Below are positions 1-9,239 of a DNA stretch of 64,000 nt, in pieces (position 1 is the first letter of the stretch; every line of letters starts with the position of its first letter). The DNA comes from Mucilaginibacter straminoryzae (GTDB taxonomy: Bacteria > Bacteroidota > Bacteroidia > Sphingobacteriales > Sphingobacteriaceae): contig NZ_JALJEJ010000011.1 in assembly GCF_022953055.1 (NCBI RefSeq), positions 1-64,000 of the forward strand. The letters run 5' to 3'. The translations under genes were made by a program, and so were the position numbers. The notes beneath the pieces are model-generated. The model had not been told where the DNA came from. It worked only from the letters and a program-made list of their open reading frames with translations, and ran no database searches.

Positions 1-96
<96 letters not shown>

Positions 97-109
97 ACTT
101 TATTCAAGC

Positions 110-145
110 AAACCCTTTAAGCATAACGCTTAAAGGGTTTCTGCG
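110..145 (+). terminator. rRNA operon terminator
   Basis: A perfect 13-bp inverted repeat, AAACCCTTTAAGC / GCTTAAAGGGTTT with a 5-nt loop, starts about 14 bases after the 5S end. The T-rich 3' arm supports intrinsic termination of the rRNA operon. Confidence 0.85.
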
Positions 146-313
146 TTTATAGGCCGCTCCGTTCACCAAGTCTACCTCCTTATCATCTTTCCTGAGTTTC
201 TTACTAATGAGCCTTTGCGACGGGCGGAGTTTATAAAAGCCTTGATATTATTAGAAATATTTCCAACCTTACACTTAATTCTAAGATATTTAAAAACTTA
301 AAAACCTAATCTT

Positions 314-883
314 ATGGCACAATTTCCTACAGCATTTCACCTCACTATGGGCAATGAGGGTGGATATGCAAACAATCCAAATGATCATGGCGGCGAAACT
401 TATGCCGGTGTCGCCCGTAACTTCTGGCCAAAATGGAGCGGATGGCAGTACGTCGATGCTATTGTGAGCCAGCATCCGGCAAGTCTAAATGCAGCTTTGG
501 CTGCAAGCGCTCCGCTTCAGGCAGCGGTAGCTTCTTTCTACCAGGCAAACTTCTGGGATACGCTTAGCCTTACCAGCCTTAACTCGCAGCAATTGGCTAA
601 TCAGTTATTCGATGCTGCAGTCAATATGGGTACGGGCATCGCCGGAAAGTTCTTACAACAGGCGGTTAACGCCGTAGCGCCGGGAACCTTAACAGTAGAC
701 GGACAAGTGGGACCGTTAACCATTGCGGCGGCTAACAAACAAAATATAGAATCGCTTTATAACCAGGTGATCTCTTTACGTCGTGCACGCTATTTGGCCA
801 TCATTCAAGCCAATCCATCGCAGGCACAATTCAGAAACTCCTGGATGAGCCGACTTACACCATTTAACCCCCAGGTTAGCTAA
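314..883 (+). CDS. glycoside hydrolase 108 / endolysin-type muramidase
   Basis: A 189-residue protein resembling the GH108 (N-acetylmuramidase, phage endolysin or secretion-activating) family. The N-terminal third carries the NEGGY motif with the expected catalytic Glu at residue 15. The C-terminal half resembles a PG_binding_3 domain (LTVDGQVGPLT near residues 118-130). It would cleave glycan strands of peptidoglycan. No signal peptide is visible, as in phage lysins that depend on a holin, and no holin or other phage gene is adjacent. It stands alone between the rRNA operon and a convergent polysaccharide operon. Known family: muramidases. Inferred: a domesticated phage-type lysozyme. The family call is firm; the cellular role is not. 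Confidence 0.85.
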   Translation: MAQFPTAFHLTMGNEGGYANNPNDHGGETYAGVARNFWPKWSGWQYVDAIVSQHPASLNAALAASAPLQAAVASFYQANFWDTLSLTSLNSQQLANQLFDAAVNMGTGIAGKFLQQAVNAVAPGTLTVDGQVGPLTIAAANKQNIESLYNQVISLRRARYLAIIQANPSQAQFRNSWMSRLTPFNPQVS

Positions 884-920
884 ATACTACTTATAATTTT
901 TGATCTAATCAGTTTTTAAA

Positions 921-952
921 AGCAGGGTAAATTATCTTAGAATTGCCCTGCT
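921..952. terminator. possible hairpin between convergent genes
   Basis: AGCAGGG (921-927) pairs with CCCTGCT (946-952) around an AT-rich loop, between the convergent muramidase and membrane-protein genes. No clear T-tract follows on the plus strand, so termination is only suggested. Confidence 0.35.
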
Positions 953-1023
953 TATATTGCGGCGCCAAGCAAGGTAGAAACTATGGTGCGAGTTAGCGCT
1001 CAGAGACTATAATTGAGCAATAC

Positions 1024-2580
1024 CTACAAGATTTGATATAACACCCAGTTGGTAGTTTCGTGTACCTTCCGAAGGCTAACATTGCTATTCCCCAATCTAT
1101 ACAGCGTTACATATTTCTGATTAAGCTCCGTATAGCTGCTCGCCTCATTCTTGCTGTTGGCAACCAGCACATAGCGATCATACTTCTGCGGCGCTTCTAT
1201 TGCACTAAGATATTCTGCCTGATAAGGTAAGGTAAGCGAGCGTATATCTGCTACAAAACTGGCAATAGGGTAAGCAATCGCATCGTCCAAGAGTACTTTT
1301 GATGTAGGCGGCAGGCTATTGATATAAGCTGCAACGCTTTGCGTTTCTTGCTGATCGTCCAGCACTTTTTTATCAATCAATGCTGCAATAAAGTTGCGTT
1401 CTTCTGTAATACCCGAACTGCGCAGCATATAGTAACCCGCGAAAATGGTGACGCTAAAGAACAGCGCTATACTGATCTTGAAGATCGCCTCGTTACGTAT
1501 CGTTCGAACCTTAGTGGCCACGCAGAGCAGAGAAAGAATCAAAAATGGGAGGTAATACTGTTGTGCGATGAAGATCTTCGGATACTTGATCTTCAAAAAT
1601 TCTATAAATAAGAATGGGGTAAGTAGGGTAAGTACCTGGTAAGTATTTTCGCGGTAAAGATAAATCGCCAGCAGAATTACAGGGAAGAAGATGAGCACCC
1701 GGGCAGAGATCATGATAGAAACCTCGGGAAGGCGATGTACAACTTCGTCTTGAAGGGTACTGTAATCGATCTTTTCTGCAAGCACATTCCAGTTCGAATA
1801 GGGGCTTTCAATAAAGTAGTCCAAATCGTTCGCATGCGTTAAGTTCAGCACCTTATAGATCAATACGGAAGATAGCGGCAAAAGGAAAAGAATGATAAAT
1901 ATTGCCAGCGACTTGCTGATCAGTTTCCTCCGCAGCGATGGATTGTTAAAACTGATATATAACCTAAAAATAGATTCCTTTTCCCCCAGATTAAGCGTAT
2001 TTAAAGCAATCGAAAGTACAAGTGGGATAAAGAACAAGGTAAGCCAAACAAATTTGTAATCGCAGAAAATAAGCACTACCAGGCAAATACTTGCAATGGA
2101 GATATGAAAAGTGGTGTTGGAGTTATAAAACTTAAATATGTTAAGGAAGAACAGGTAAAAGAAAATGAGCACCATATAGGTTGATTTACCTGAACATCCT
2201 GCGGCGAGCATACCCGGGTGAAAAAGAAAAATAGCCAGGACCGCCAAGACATAAAACTCGTCTTGGGTGTGTTTAACTATGGTTCTACAAATAATATAGA
2301 ATAGCCCGGCCGTTCCTATCGCAGAAGCCATAATTGGCGCTACGGAATAACCGATCAGTGTAAAAATAAAATTACCATAAAAAGGCAGCAGCGGCGAGGT
2401 AAGGCCCATCACTTTTAAGCGGTTGCCCTGACCTTCGAATACAATCTTGGCCTTCTCTATAAAGAAAAGTTCTTCTTTATTAAAATAACCAAGTTTAGCT
2501 AAGTGCAGGCCAATAAACAGATAGTACACCGCAAGTAGCAGCGCAAGACAAACCAGAAATATAGTTTTAGACTGCCTCAT
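1024..2580 (-). CDS. multi-spanning membrane protein, GT39/ArnT-like architecture
   Basis: A 518-residue integral membrane protein with roughly ten or more hydrophobic segments. It has an N-terminal anchor (residues 8-28) and a soluble C-terminal domain of about 110 residues. The layout resembles GT-C fold glycosyltransferases (PMT/ArnT group), but I cannot point to a clear Asp-Glu donor or acceptor motif. The start ATG overlaps the stop of the upstream GT2 synthase by 4 bases, so the two are translationally coupled, and it is the last gene of the exopolysaccharide operon. Inferred role: sugar transfer or export in the same pathway. It could also be a polymer-modifying enzyme. Confidence 0.6.
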   Translation of the reverse strand: MRQSKTIFLVCLALLLAVYYLFIGLHLAKLGYFNKEELFFIEKAKIVFEGQGNRLKVMGLTSPLLPFYGNFIFTLIGYSVAPIMASAIGTAGLFYIICRTIVKHTQDEFYVLAVLAIFLFHPGMLAAGCSGKSTYMVLIFFYLFFLNIFKFYNSNTTFHISIASICLVVLIFCDYKFVWLTLFFIPLVLSIALNTLNLGEKESIFRLYISFNNPSLRRKLISKSLAIFIILFLLPLSSVLIYKVLNLTHANDLDYFIESPYSNWNVLAEKIDYSTLQDEVVHRLPEVSIMISARVLIFFPVILLAIYLYRENTYQVLTLLTPFLFIEFLKIKYPKIFIAQQYYLPFLILSLLCVATKVRTIRNEAIFKISIALFFSVTIFAGYYMLRSSGITEERNFIAALIDKKVLDDQQETQSVAAYINSLPPTSKVLLDDAIAYPIASFVADIRSLTLPYQAEYLSAIEAPQKYDRYVLVANSKNEASSYTELNQKYVTLYRLGNSNVSLRKVHETTNWVLYQIL

Positions 2581-4496
2581 TTAACCGCGTTGGCTGAATT
2601 ATTAACCTTACTTAATCCGTGGTTGGTTTTCTCCCAGTAGAATGGCTTGATTACCAACTGGTATAAACCTTTATACGCCGCGATAGAATGCATCAGCCAG
2701 TATACAGGGTTTGCAATAGCAAACAGAATAAGTTCATAATAGCGGCGCTTAAATACCGCCATCATGTTTACGTAGATCATTAAGATATTGCCGATAAGCA
2801 GGTTGAAAATAGACATGAACAATACCCAATCCGGAAATAACAAACGGATGCTTTTAAGGTCGAAAACAAGGTAAGCGATAAATACCGAAAGCAGGAAAGG
2901 GTACAGCAAAAAGGTTACCGGTGTAGCGCCGATAAAGAAATTAAAACCTAAGAAACCCTGCCACCCTACTTTTTGCCAAAGCTTAATGGGGTTACGCATG
3001 TGTACCAGGTAGGTTTGCATATAACCCTTTATCCACCGCGAGCGCTGCCTGATCCAGTTAAAAGGTTCGTTGTTTGCCTCTTCGTAAGTTGTAGAATTTA
3101 CAATGGCTATTTTATAACCTTTTGCGTATGCTCTTACCCCCAAATCAGCATCTTCGGTAACGTTAAACGGATCCCAGCCGCCTAATTCCGTCAGGTTATC
3201 CAATTTAAAATGGTTGCTGGTCCCGCCTAACGGGATGGGAATATCCAGCGTATCCAAACCTGGCAGCATATAGTCAAACCAGTAAGAATATTCCAGCGTG
3301 AACATCCGGGTCAGGAAGTTCTCATTCCGGTTAAAATAATTCAGCGCGCACTGAATACAGATATAGTTGGAAGGAAGCTTTTCGAACATCCGCACTACTT
3401 TCTTCAACTGGTCCGTATCAGGGATATCCTCTGCGTCATAAATGGTAAGAAACTTACCGCGCGAAAAGTGGAGGCCATAATTACATGCTTTTGGCTTTGT
3501 TTTAGGCATGTGATACGGTACCACAATTACTTCAAAGATGGCCGGGAAGTCGAGGTTTCTAACCGCGTTTAGCGTTTTATCATCATCCTCTTCAATCAGC
3601 AGTTTAATGTCCAGTTGTTCGCGCGGGTAGTCAATGCTTTGCAGGTTCCAGATCAGTTTCTTGATCAGCTTATCTTCTTTATAAACCGGTAAGTGGATGG
3701 TATAAATAGGCAACTGGTCGTCCTTTACGTTTTTAACCTCTTCTTTGGTTACCTGCTGGTGCAGTTCAAAGCGCGAACCCACCAAAGCAAGGAACAATTT
3801 AAAGGTAATAGCCACCAGGAACACGCTACTGATAATTACGTTGATAACGATAGCCGTCAACGTGAAACTGAGCACCAGGAAGGTGGCGATAATGGCGATA
3901 GTAGCAAAAATGAAGATCAGCTGCGAATTAGTGAACGTAACCAGCGCGGAGCTTTCGGCATCGCGGTTTAGCAGCTCAAACACCGCTGATTTTACGTAGG
4001 GAATGCCGATCAACTTGTGGCTCAACCAGGTAATATCTAAATCGGAGGCCACGATGATCTCCGGGTCGCAGTCAAAAGTAAGTTTAACGAAATCTATAAA
4101 AAGCTGGTCGCTCGGATCAGCCATAATCGTTACAATCTTACCGTTCTCTTTACGTAAAGGCAAAGCGAGGTGCTCGTCGGCAAACTTCAGGTCTACCTGG
4201 TCAAGTATCTCTTTATCATACGGTTGCTCCCGGATCTCTTCAAAGGCATAACCTGCATTATTCAGTGAGCGCTCGTAATTTTTCCTGGAGATATAGCCGA
4301 AATTCAGGACGATCTTGATGAACGATAGCCCTGATCTTTCCGAATGCCGGTAGATCTTCTCGACGTCTTCATCCGTAATAAAGCCGTCCCGTACCAGCAT
4401 TTGTGGTATGGGCAGCTTTTTGGAATAGGACGTGCTGTCTGCAACAGTGGCTTTTACCGGCCCGCTTTCCGCCAATTCGCTCAGTTCTTCCGGCAT
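2577..4496 (-). CDS. GT2 polysaccharide synthase with N-terminal MshEN domain
   Basis: A processive glycosyltransferase of about 639 residues. The N-terminal ~160 residues resemble the GspE/MshE N-terminal (MshEN) domain. Two membrane segments follow (about 190-245), then a GT2 catalytic domain with YDAED near 353, TEDADLG near 447 and the acceptor/processivity motif RQRSRW near 483, and finally several C-terminal membrane segments. In known NfrB-type proteins MshEN sits at the C-terminus and binds c-di-GMP; here it is N-terminal and the usual RLG-type ligand motif looks degenerate. No PilZ domain is present. The upstream neighbour is a BcsB-like periplasmic subunit, so the product is probably a secreted beta-glucan or similar polymer. 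A TTG 12 bases upstream (4508) is an alternative start; the ATG at 4496 is preferred. Confidence 0.85.
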   Translation of the reverse strand: MPEELSELAESGPVKATVADSTSYSKKLPIPQMLVRDGFITDEDVEKIYRHSERSGLSFIKIVLNFGYISRKNYERSLNNAGYAFEEIREQPYDKEILDQVDLKFADEHLALPLRKENGKIVTIMADPSDQLFIDFVKLTFDCDPEIIVASDLDITWLSHKLIGIPYVKSAVFELLNRDAESSALVTFTNSQLIFIFATIAIIATFLVLSFTLTAIVINVIISSVFLVAITFKLFLALVGSRFELHQQVTKEEVKNVKDDQLPIYTIHLPVYKEDKLIKKLIWNLQSIDYPREQLDIKLLIEEDDDKTLNAVRNLDFPAIFEVIVVPYHMPKTKPKACNYGLHFSRGKFLTIYDAEDIPDTDQLKKVVRMFEKLPSNYICIQCALNYFNRNENFLTRMFTLEYSYWFDYMLPGLDTLDIPIPLGGTSNHFKLDNLTELGGWDPFNVTEDADLGVRAYAKGYKIAIVNSTTYEEANNEPFNWIRQRSRWIKGYMQTYLVHMRNPIKLWQKVGWQGFLGFNFFIGATPVTFLLYPFLLSVFIAYLVFDLKSIRLLFPDWVLFMSIFNLLIGNILMIYVNMMAVFKRRYYELILFAIANPVYWLMHSIAAYKGLYQLVIKPFYWEKTNHGLSKVNNSANAVK

Positions 4497-4513
4497 CTTA
4501 TCGCTCAATTATA

Positions 4514-6607
4514 TTATTCGTTGATAATCTCCTGTGATTTCTGAACCTTGAACCTTACGTACAGGAACGCTACCAGGATCAGGATCAGGATACCTAACAG
4601 GATATACAAGTTATAACTTTCCCAGAAACGGGCTAAAGCGCTCTTGGTGTCTACATACTCCAGGTTCTCGCTCGATTTACTGATGTTGAACAGGTATTTA
4701 TTATTGTTCACATCTGCGATACAAACGTTGCTGGATAGGGTAGACAGCTGTTCTGTGATAGATTGTGAAGCTGCCAGGAATGCATTTGCCAGGTTTTTAC
4801 CGGTTGCAGTAAGTACCAGGCAGGCGTTGTTGCTTCGGCCATAAAAAATCTGCGCTAAACCGTTGGATACAGAGTCGGCAACGGTATACACTACCTCGTT
4901 ATTATTGTTGTTGTACAGCCTGAAATCATGGTTGAACTTGATCGGGGCGTCCGGGAATTCTTCGATCAAAGGGTCATTCCTGGAAAGCAGTGCCACAACG
5001 TTGTATTTCTTCAGGTTAGCTTTGTTGCTGTTCAGCTCGTCCGAATACATGAATTGCGGGAAGTTATTCGCGTTGATGTTATTGTTCAACTCGTAAATGA
5101 TCTCGCCCATCGCACCTGCTGCATATTTTGCATAATCGCGGCTTACCACAATACAGGTAGTACCGGCATTAAAGGCCTCCGGATATTGGTAAAAGCTCAG
5201 GTCGTTAGAAATGAACGGGTTTTTAGATTCCAGGTACGATTTGTCGACATCTATCTCTGCAAAGAAGTTGGTGAAACTGCTGTTACAGTTACCATTGGTT
5301 GGATAGAAGCGGAATTCGGCAATCAGCGTATTATACTTATGGTGCTGGTACCGGTTAATGGTAACCGCCGTATTTAATTTTCCCGAAGCATCCAGCTTTT
5401 CACTGCTGATAAGCATTCCGTTCAGGTAAATGTTAAAGTAGCCGCGGTCTGTAGTTGCCAACGCGCTGTAGTTAGCTACAAAACGGATCTCCACCTCTTT
5501 CGGGGTAAAGCTGAAATCGCTGTTTTTAAAGTTATAAACCGTTTTTAACGAACCCACACCTGATGTAAAATTGGTTAAACCACCAATCTGGCGTAAAGTT
5601 AACTTAGAGCGGTTTTCGTCTATGGTTTTAAAGAAGTTGTTGGTAGCGCTGTTAATGAGCAGGTAGTCGCCGAAGGTAGAGTTCAGGATGTTCATATTGC
5701 CCATAGCAGTGATGCTTTTTTCATAACCCTGATCATCGCCACCAGTGATAAACAATATTTCCTGTGGCACCTGGTGGGTTTGTACTGAACGAACAGGGGT
5801 AAGCTGCCCGTTAAGATTCACCAGGTTGGTTACCGTATCGGTTACACTGATCACATTCTTGTGCAGGTAAAGCAAGCCCTGGCCGCTACCAGGAGTAATT
5901 TTTACCAACCCACGTTTGCCGGCGGGGATCTGATTAATGTTACCTACCATAATACAGTTATAAAGTGTATCTGAATAATGGTCGGCCGGTACTACCTGTA
6001 TATTCTTAGCGTCAGCTCTTTTTAAACGTGCGTAAGCCCATGCTACAGCTTTCAGATCATGCAATGTTGGGTTACTTGGATAGATAATCGCTGTTTTAGA
6101 ATCAAAACAGTTAGAGATATTAACGTTGTTGAAGAAATTCTGGCTGCTGCGGTTCAAAGCCAGGTAAGAATAGTTTTTCACCTTTAACCACATGGCGGGA
6201 TTATCCAGGTCACGACATTTGTCATCAGTGATCGTCAGCAAGGTGCGTACCTGTATCTTGATATACCTGCGGTCTGGCGAAAGATCGTTACGGCTCAGGT
6301 TAACTGTCAGTCGTTCAATAGAGTCTTTGGTTAAGCGGGCACTGTACACCGGCTTATCATTGATCATGACGTTGATGTATGATTTTTCTTTGATCAGCGC
6401 TTGTGATCCCTCGAAGTATAACACCAGTTTACTGCCGTTCAGTTCCATGAACGGATCAATTTTTATGTAGTACGAACTGGAACCGCTCATGCCCATCACG
6501 GCATCATCTTCCCGTCCGAGCGACTTGAAAGTAATGATGCTCTGCTGTGCAGAAGCAGCTTTGATCAGTATACCAATAAAAAACAGTAAGGATAAGAATT
6601 TCTTCAT
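4514..6607 (-). CDS. BcsB-like periplasmic subunit of polysaccharide synthase
   Basis: A 697-residue protein with a signal peptide (residues 1-20), a large beta-rich periplasmic region and a single C-terminal membrane anchor (about 662-684). This matches the cellulose synthase regulatory subunit BcsB in order and size. In BcsAB the subunit guides the emerging polymer across the periplasm and anchors the synthase through its C-terminal helix. It lies 10 bases after the histidine kinase and about 17 bases before the GT2 synthase, in one operon. No BcsC-like outer-membrane porin is encoded nearby. Assignment is to the family; the true polymer is unknown. Confidence 0.8.
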   Translation of the reverse strand: MKKFLSLLFFIGILIKAASAQQSIITFKSLGREDDAVMGMSGSSSYYIKIDPFMELNGSKLVLYFEGSQALIKEKSYINVMINDKPVYSARLTKDSIERLTVNLSRNDLSPDRRYIKIQVRTLLTITDDKCRDLDNPAMWLKVKNYSYLALNRSSQNFFNNVNISNCFDSKTAIIYPSNPTLHDLKAVAWAYARLKRADAKNIQVVPADHYSDTLYNCIMVGNINQIPAGKRGLVKITPGSGQGLLYLHKNVISVTDTVTNLVNLNGQLTPVRSVQTHQVPQEILFITGGDDQGYEKSITAMGNMNILNSTFGDYLLINSATNNFFKTIDENRSKLTLRQIGGLTNFTSGVGSLKTVYNFKNSDFSFTPKEVEIRFVANYSALATTDRGYFNIYLNGMLISSEKLDASGKLNTAVTINRYQHHKYNTLIAEFRFYPTNGNCNSSFTNFFAEIDVDKSYLESKNPFISNDLSFYQYPEAFNAGTTCIVVSRDYAKYAAGAMGEIIYELNNNINANNFPQFMYSDELNSNKANLKKYNVVALLSRNDPLIEEFPDAPIKFNHDFRLYNNNNNEVVYTVADSVSNGLAQIFYGRSNNACLVLTATGKNLANAFLAASQSITEQLSTLSSNVCIADVNNNKYLFNISKSSENLEYVDTKSALARFWESYNLYILLGILILILVAFLYVRFKVQKSQEIINE

Positions 6608-6617
6608 CTGGTTGTTA

Positions 6618-7970
6618 TTAATTTATCACGTTAAATTCTACTCTGAAATAATTGCCGTTCACATCGCTGCGGTAGCTCAGGTCGCCACCCATCTCCTGGG
6701 TCATCAGCTTCGCAATGGATAAGCCTAAACCAAGCCTGCTGCCCGTTGCGTTGGTGGTGTTGGCGTCGTTAAGGGTTTTCAGCTTATTAAACATGCCGTC
6801 CAGTTCATCCTGGCCAATGGCGATCCCTTCGTCGATGATCTCAAAGACAAATTTCTGCCGTTGCAGGCTGGTGGCTACTTTAATGCTGTTGTTAGTTTGC
6901 GAAAATTTAATGGCGTTTGATAGCAGGTTCTGAAATACCTGTCCGGCAAACACCTTATCAAGCCGCACATTAAGGGGCAATTTCAGGATGTTATCAATCA
7001 GCGTAATGTTCTTCATCTGGGCGGTTTCTACCAATCCCTTAAATACGTAACGCGCTTCTGTATTAATATCGAATATTTCGAAGTTAAATTTGATCTCGGG
7101 CGAATCAACTTCTTTTGCCTCCATCAGCATATTCAGCATGTACTGCATTTTTTCTGCCGACTCTGAAATGTACTGCAGAAACTCTTTCTGATCTGTGCTT
7201 AAACGGTATTCTTCTTCCTTGATACCATTGGTACTCATAATTACAGAACCGATCAGGTTTTTAAGATCGTGCCCGGCGATGTTGATAAAGCTGTTTTTTT
7301 GCTCGTCCAGCTTGCGCAGTTTATCATATTGCAAGTCGATGATGTTGTTTTTCTCAACAATATCGCGGTTCTGGCTTTTCAACTGCTCGTTAGATTTCTC
7401 GATCAGTAACTGCGAACGCACATCCCGCTCAGTTACTTTATACCTCGCGCTTACGATAAGGCAGGAGATGATGCTGGTAATAAAGAAATACTGCCCGCCG
7501 TTATTAATAAAAAGATCCAGCGAGTACTGGTTCAGTACATTAAAAAAGATGACAAGTAAAACAATTGCAAAGGCTACCTGTATTACAGAATTAATAGGCT
7601 CCCAGTATACCTGTAGGTTAAAGAACAGGACAATGGCAGAATAAATGAGAAAGAATACCGTAACCTCTTGCACATTAACCACATTACAAAGTATGGCCGA
7701 TGGGATAGAGAGCAGCATAAAAGCAATATGCAGCAAGATGCGGTAATCGTATTTTCGGGATTGAAAAAAGGTGTACAAGCCAAGGATAGCGAGCACCAGG
7801 ATAATGCGGACGATGAGGAATTGGATCCAGATGTCTGGAGCGTAAATAAAGTCTATGATGCCAAGTAGCGGGTACAAGAAAATGATTGTCCAAATAATAT
7901 TGTTGGTTTGATACCAGGCTTTCTTATTCGCTTCTCTTGCAAATTCGTCTTTATTTATTTGAACAAGCAT
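6618..7970 (-). CDS. membrane sensor histidine kinase
   Basis: A 450-residue kinase. Six or so hydrophobic segments (residues 25-195) form the sensor. A short coiled coil leads to the H-box GHDLKN with phospho-acceptor His234, and an HATPase domain follows with an N-box (NLLSNAIKF) and a G2 box (LGLGLSIAKLM). The usual DxGxGI of the ATP lid reads DEGIAI, with Ala for the second Gly. No receiver domain or adjacent response regulator is present. It is the first gene of the polysaccharide operon, so it probably senses a membrane or envelope signal governing polymer production. Its partner regulator must be encoded elsewhere. Confidence 0.85.
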   Translation of the reverse strand: MLVQINKDEFAREANKKAWYQTNNIIWTIIFLYPLLGIIDFIYAPDIWIQFLIVRIILVLAILGLYTFFQSRKYDYRILLHIAFMLLSIPSAILCNVVNVQEVTVFFLIYSAIVLFFNLQVYWEPINSVIQVAFAIVLLVIFFNVLNQYSLDLFINNGGQYFFITSIISCLIVSARYKVTERDVRSQLLIEKSNEQLKSQNRDIVEKNNIIDLQYDKLRKLDEQKNSFINIAGHDLKNLIGSVIMSTNGIKEEEYRLSTDQKEFLQYISESAEKMQYMLNMLMEAKEVDSPEIKFNFEIFDINTEARYVFKGLVETAQMKNITLIDNILKLPLNVRLDKVFAGQVFQNLLSNAIKFSQTNNSIKVATSLQRQKFVFEIIDEGIAIGQDELDGMFNKLKTLNDANTTNATGSRLGLGLSIAKLMTQEMGGDLSYRSDVNGNYFRVEFNVIN

Positions 7971-8027
7971 TATTTACGATAGTATAAATGTATTAAGGAG
8001 TAAAGGTTCTTTCGGTCTTTAATCTTG

Positions 8028-9188
8028 ATGAAAAAAACGGCATTTAAAATTACGCAATTTAATCTTAAATTAAAGACAATCGCGCTCTTCTTTCTTATTG
8101 TTGCAATTGCGCCTGCCGCGAAATGCAATAATGCAAAAACTAATCCAATACCTCAAAGCAGGGCTGTTGCTTTCAGGCGCGCTAAAGGTTTAGATAACGG
8201 AATAAGCATATCCTGGCTGGAACAAACCTGGAATCCGGAGGCGCTGAAAGAAAACCCGCTTAAAAATACAGATTTTCAATTGCTTAAAAAATTAGGGTTT
8301 AAAACTATTCGTTTACCCGTTGCTTTTGAATTTTACCAGGCAAAACCGGGTGGGATAGCGCCCCTATTAAGCCGGATAGATAATGTACTGGCCCAATGCA
8401 GGCGCTATCGTTTTAAGCTGATCATAGATTACCATTACGGCGAGATAAATGATACCAATTACACCTCAGCTACCCAAAAGGCAATAAATACCTGGCTGCT
8501 AATAAGTAAGCGGTATGGTAAAGTATCTGGAGATGAGCTGTTTTTCGAGATTTATAACGAGCCGCCACATATGGATCCTGCGAAATGGAAGGACGCCGCT
8601 TATAACATCACCACGGCCATCAGAAAAGCAGATCCGGACAGGACTTTATTGGTAGGCGCTTCTAATTACAACAGCATCTACGAACTGAGCCGTTTTGTAA
8701 GGCTTTCCGACGAGAATATTATTTACACCTTCCATTTTTACGAACCTTTCTTTTTTACACACCAGGGTGCGGCCTGGGTAGGCGATCAGGTAGCGACAAC
8801 CGGGGTTGCTTTTCCCTATAATGAGAAAAATTTTCCACAACTAAATCCAAAGGCTAAAAATACCTGGGGCGAAACCAATTATTACCAGTACGCCAAAGAC
8901 GGGAACGAACAATCTGTTAAAGATAAACTGGGAATTGTTAAAGCATGGGGCGATAAATATGTGGTGCCTTTGGTATGTACAGAGTTCGGTGTGTATAACA
9001 AATATGCAGATCTGGATAGCCGATGCCGTTACATCAAGGCGGTTAAAACATCATTGCGCGCGTTAAAAATCCCGGGAATTTTATGGGATTATCATACAAA
9101 TTTCTCCATCTTTACAGGGCCGCCGTCCGAAGCTCATTTACCCCCTTGTATGAGGGATGCGCTGGCCCCAGGAAAACCAACTAAATAA
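8028..9188 (+). CDS. glycoside hydrolase family 5 endoglucanase
   Basis: A secreted GH5 enzyme of about 386 residues. A hydrophobic N-terminal segment (about residues 15-33) serves as signal peptide. The acid/base Glu lies in FEIYNEP (residue 178) and the nucleophile Glu in CTEFGVY (residue 319), both in the expected order of the TIM barrel. GH5 members cut beta-1,4- or related glucans. It is transcribed divergently from the GT2/BcsB-like operon, and cellulose-type synthesis systems commonly include such a hydrolase (BcsZ, GH8, in enterobacteria). Inferred role: trimming or releasing the secreted polymer. The ATG at 8028 is chosen over the TTG directly before it. Confidence 0.88.
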   Translation: MKKTAFKITQFNLKLKTIALFFLIVAIAPAAKCNNAKTNPIPQSRAVAFRRAKGLDNGISISWLEQTWNPEALKENPLKNTDFQLLKKLGFKTIRLPVAFEFYQAKPGGIAPLLSRIDNVLAQCRRYRFKLIIDYHYGEINDTNYTSATQKAINTWLLISKRYGKVSGDELFFEIYNEPPHMDPAKWKDAAYNITTAIRKADPDRTLLVGASNYNSIYELSRFVRLSDENIIYTFHFYEPFFFTHQGAAWVGDQVATTGVAFPYNEKNFPQLNPKAKNTWGETNYYQYAKDGNEQSVKDKLGIVKAWGDKYVVPLVCTEFGVYNKYADLDSRCRYIKAVKTSLRALKIPGILWDYHTNFSIFTGPPSEAHLPPCMRDALAPGKPTK

Positions 9189-9239
9189 ACCGCTTTTGCG
9201 TTAAAACTACTATCTTTACGGATTGTTTAATTTATAACT

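Noticed and set aside
3693..3999. Open frames opposite the GT2 synthase gene
   Set aside because: They are antisense shadows of a well-supported gene, with no features of their own.
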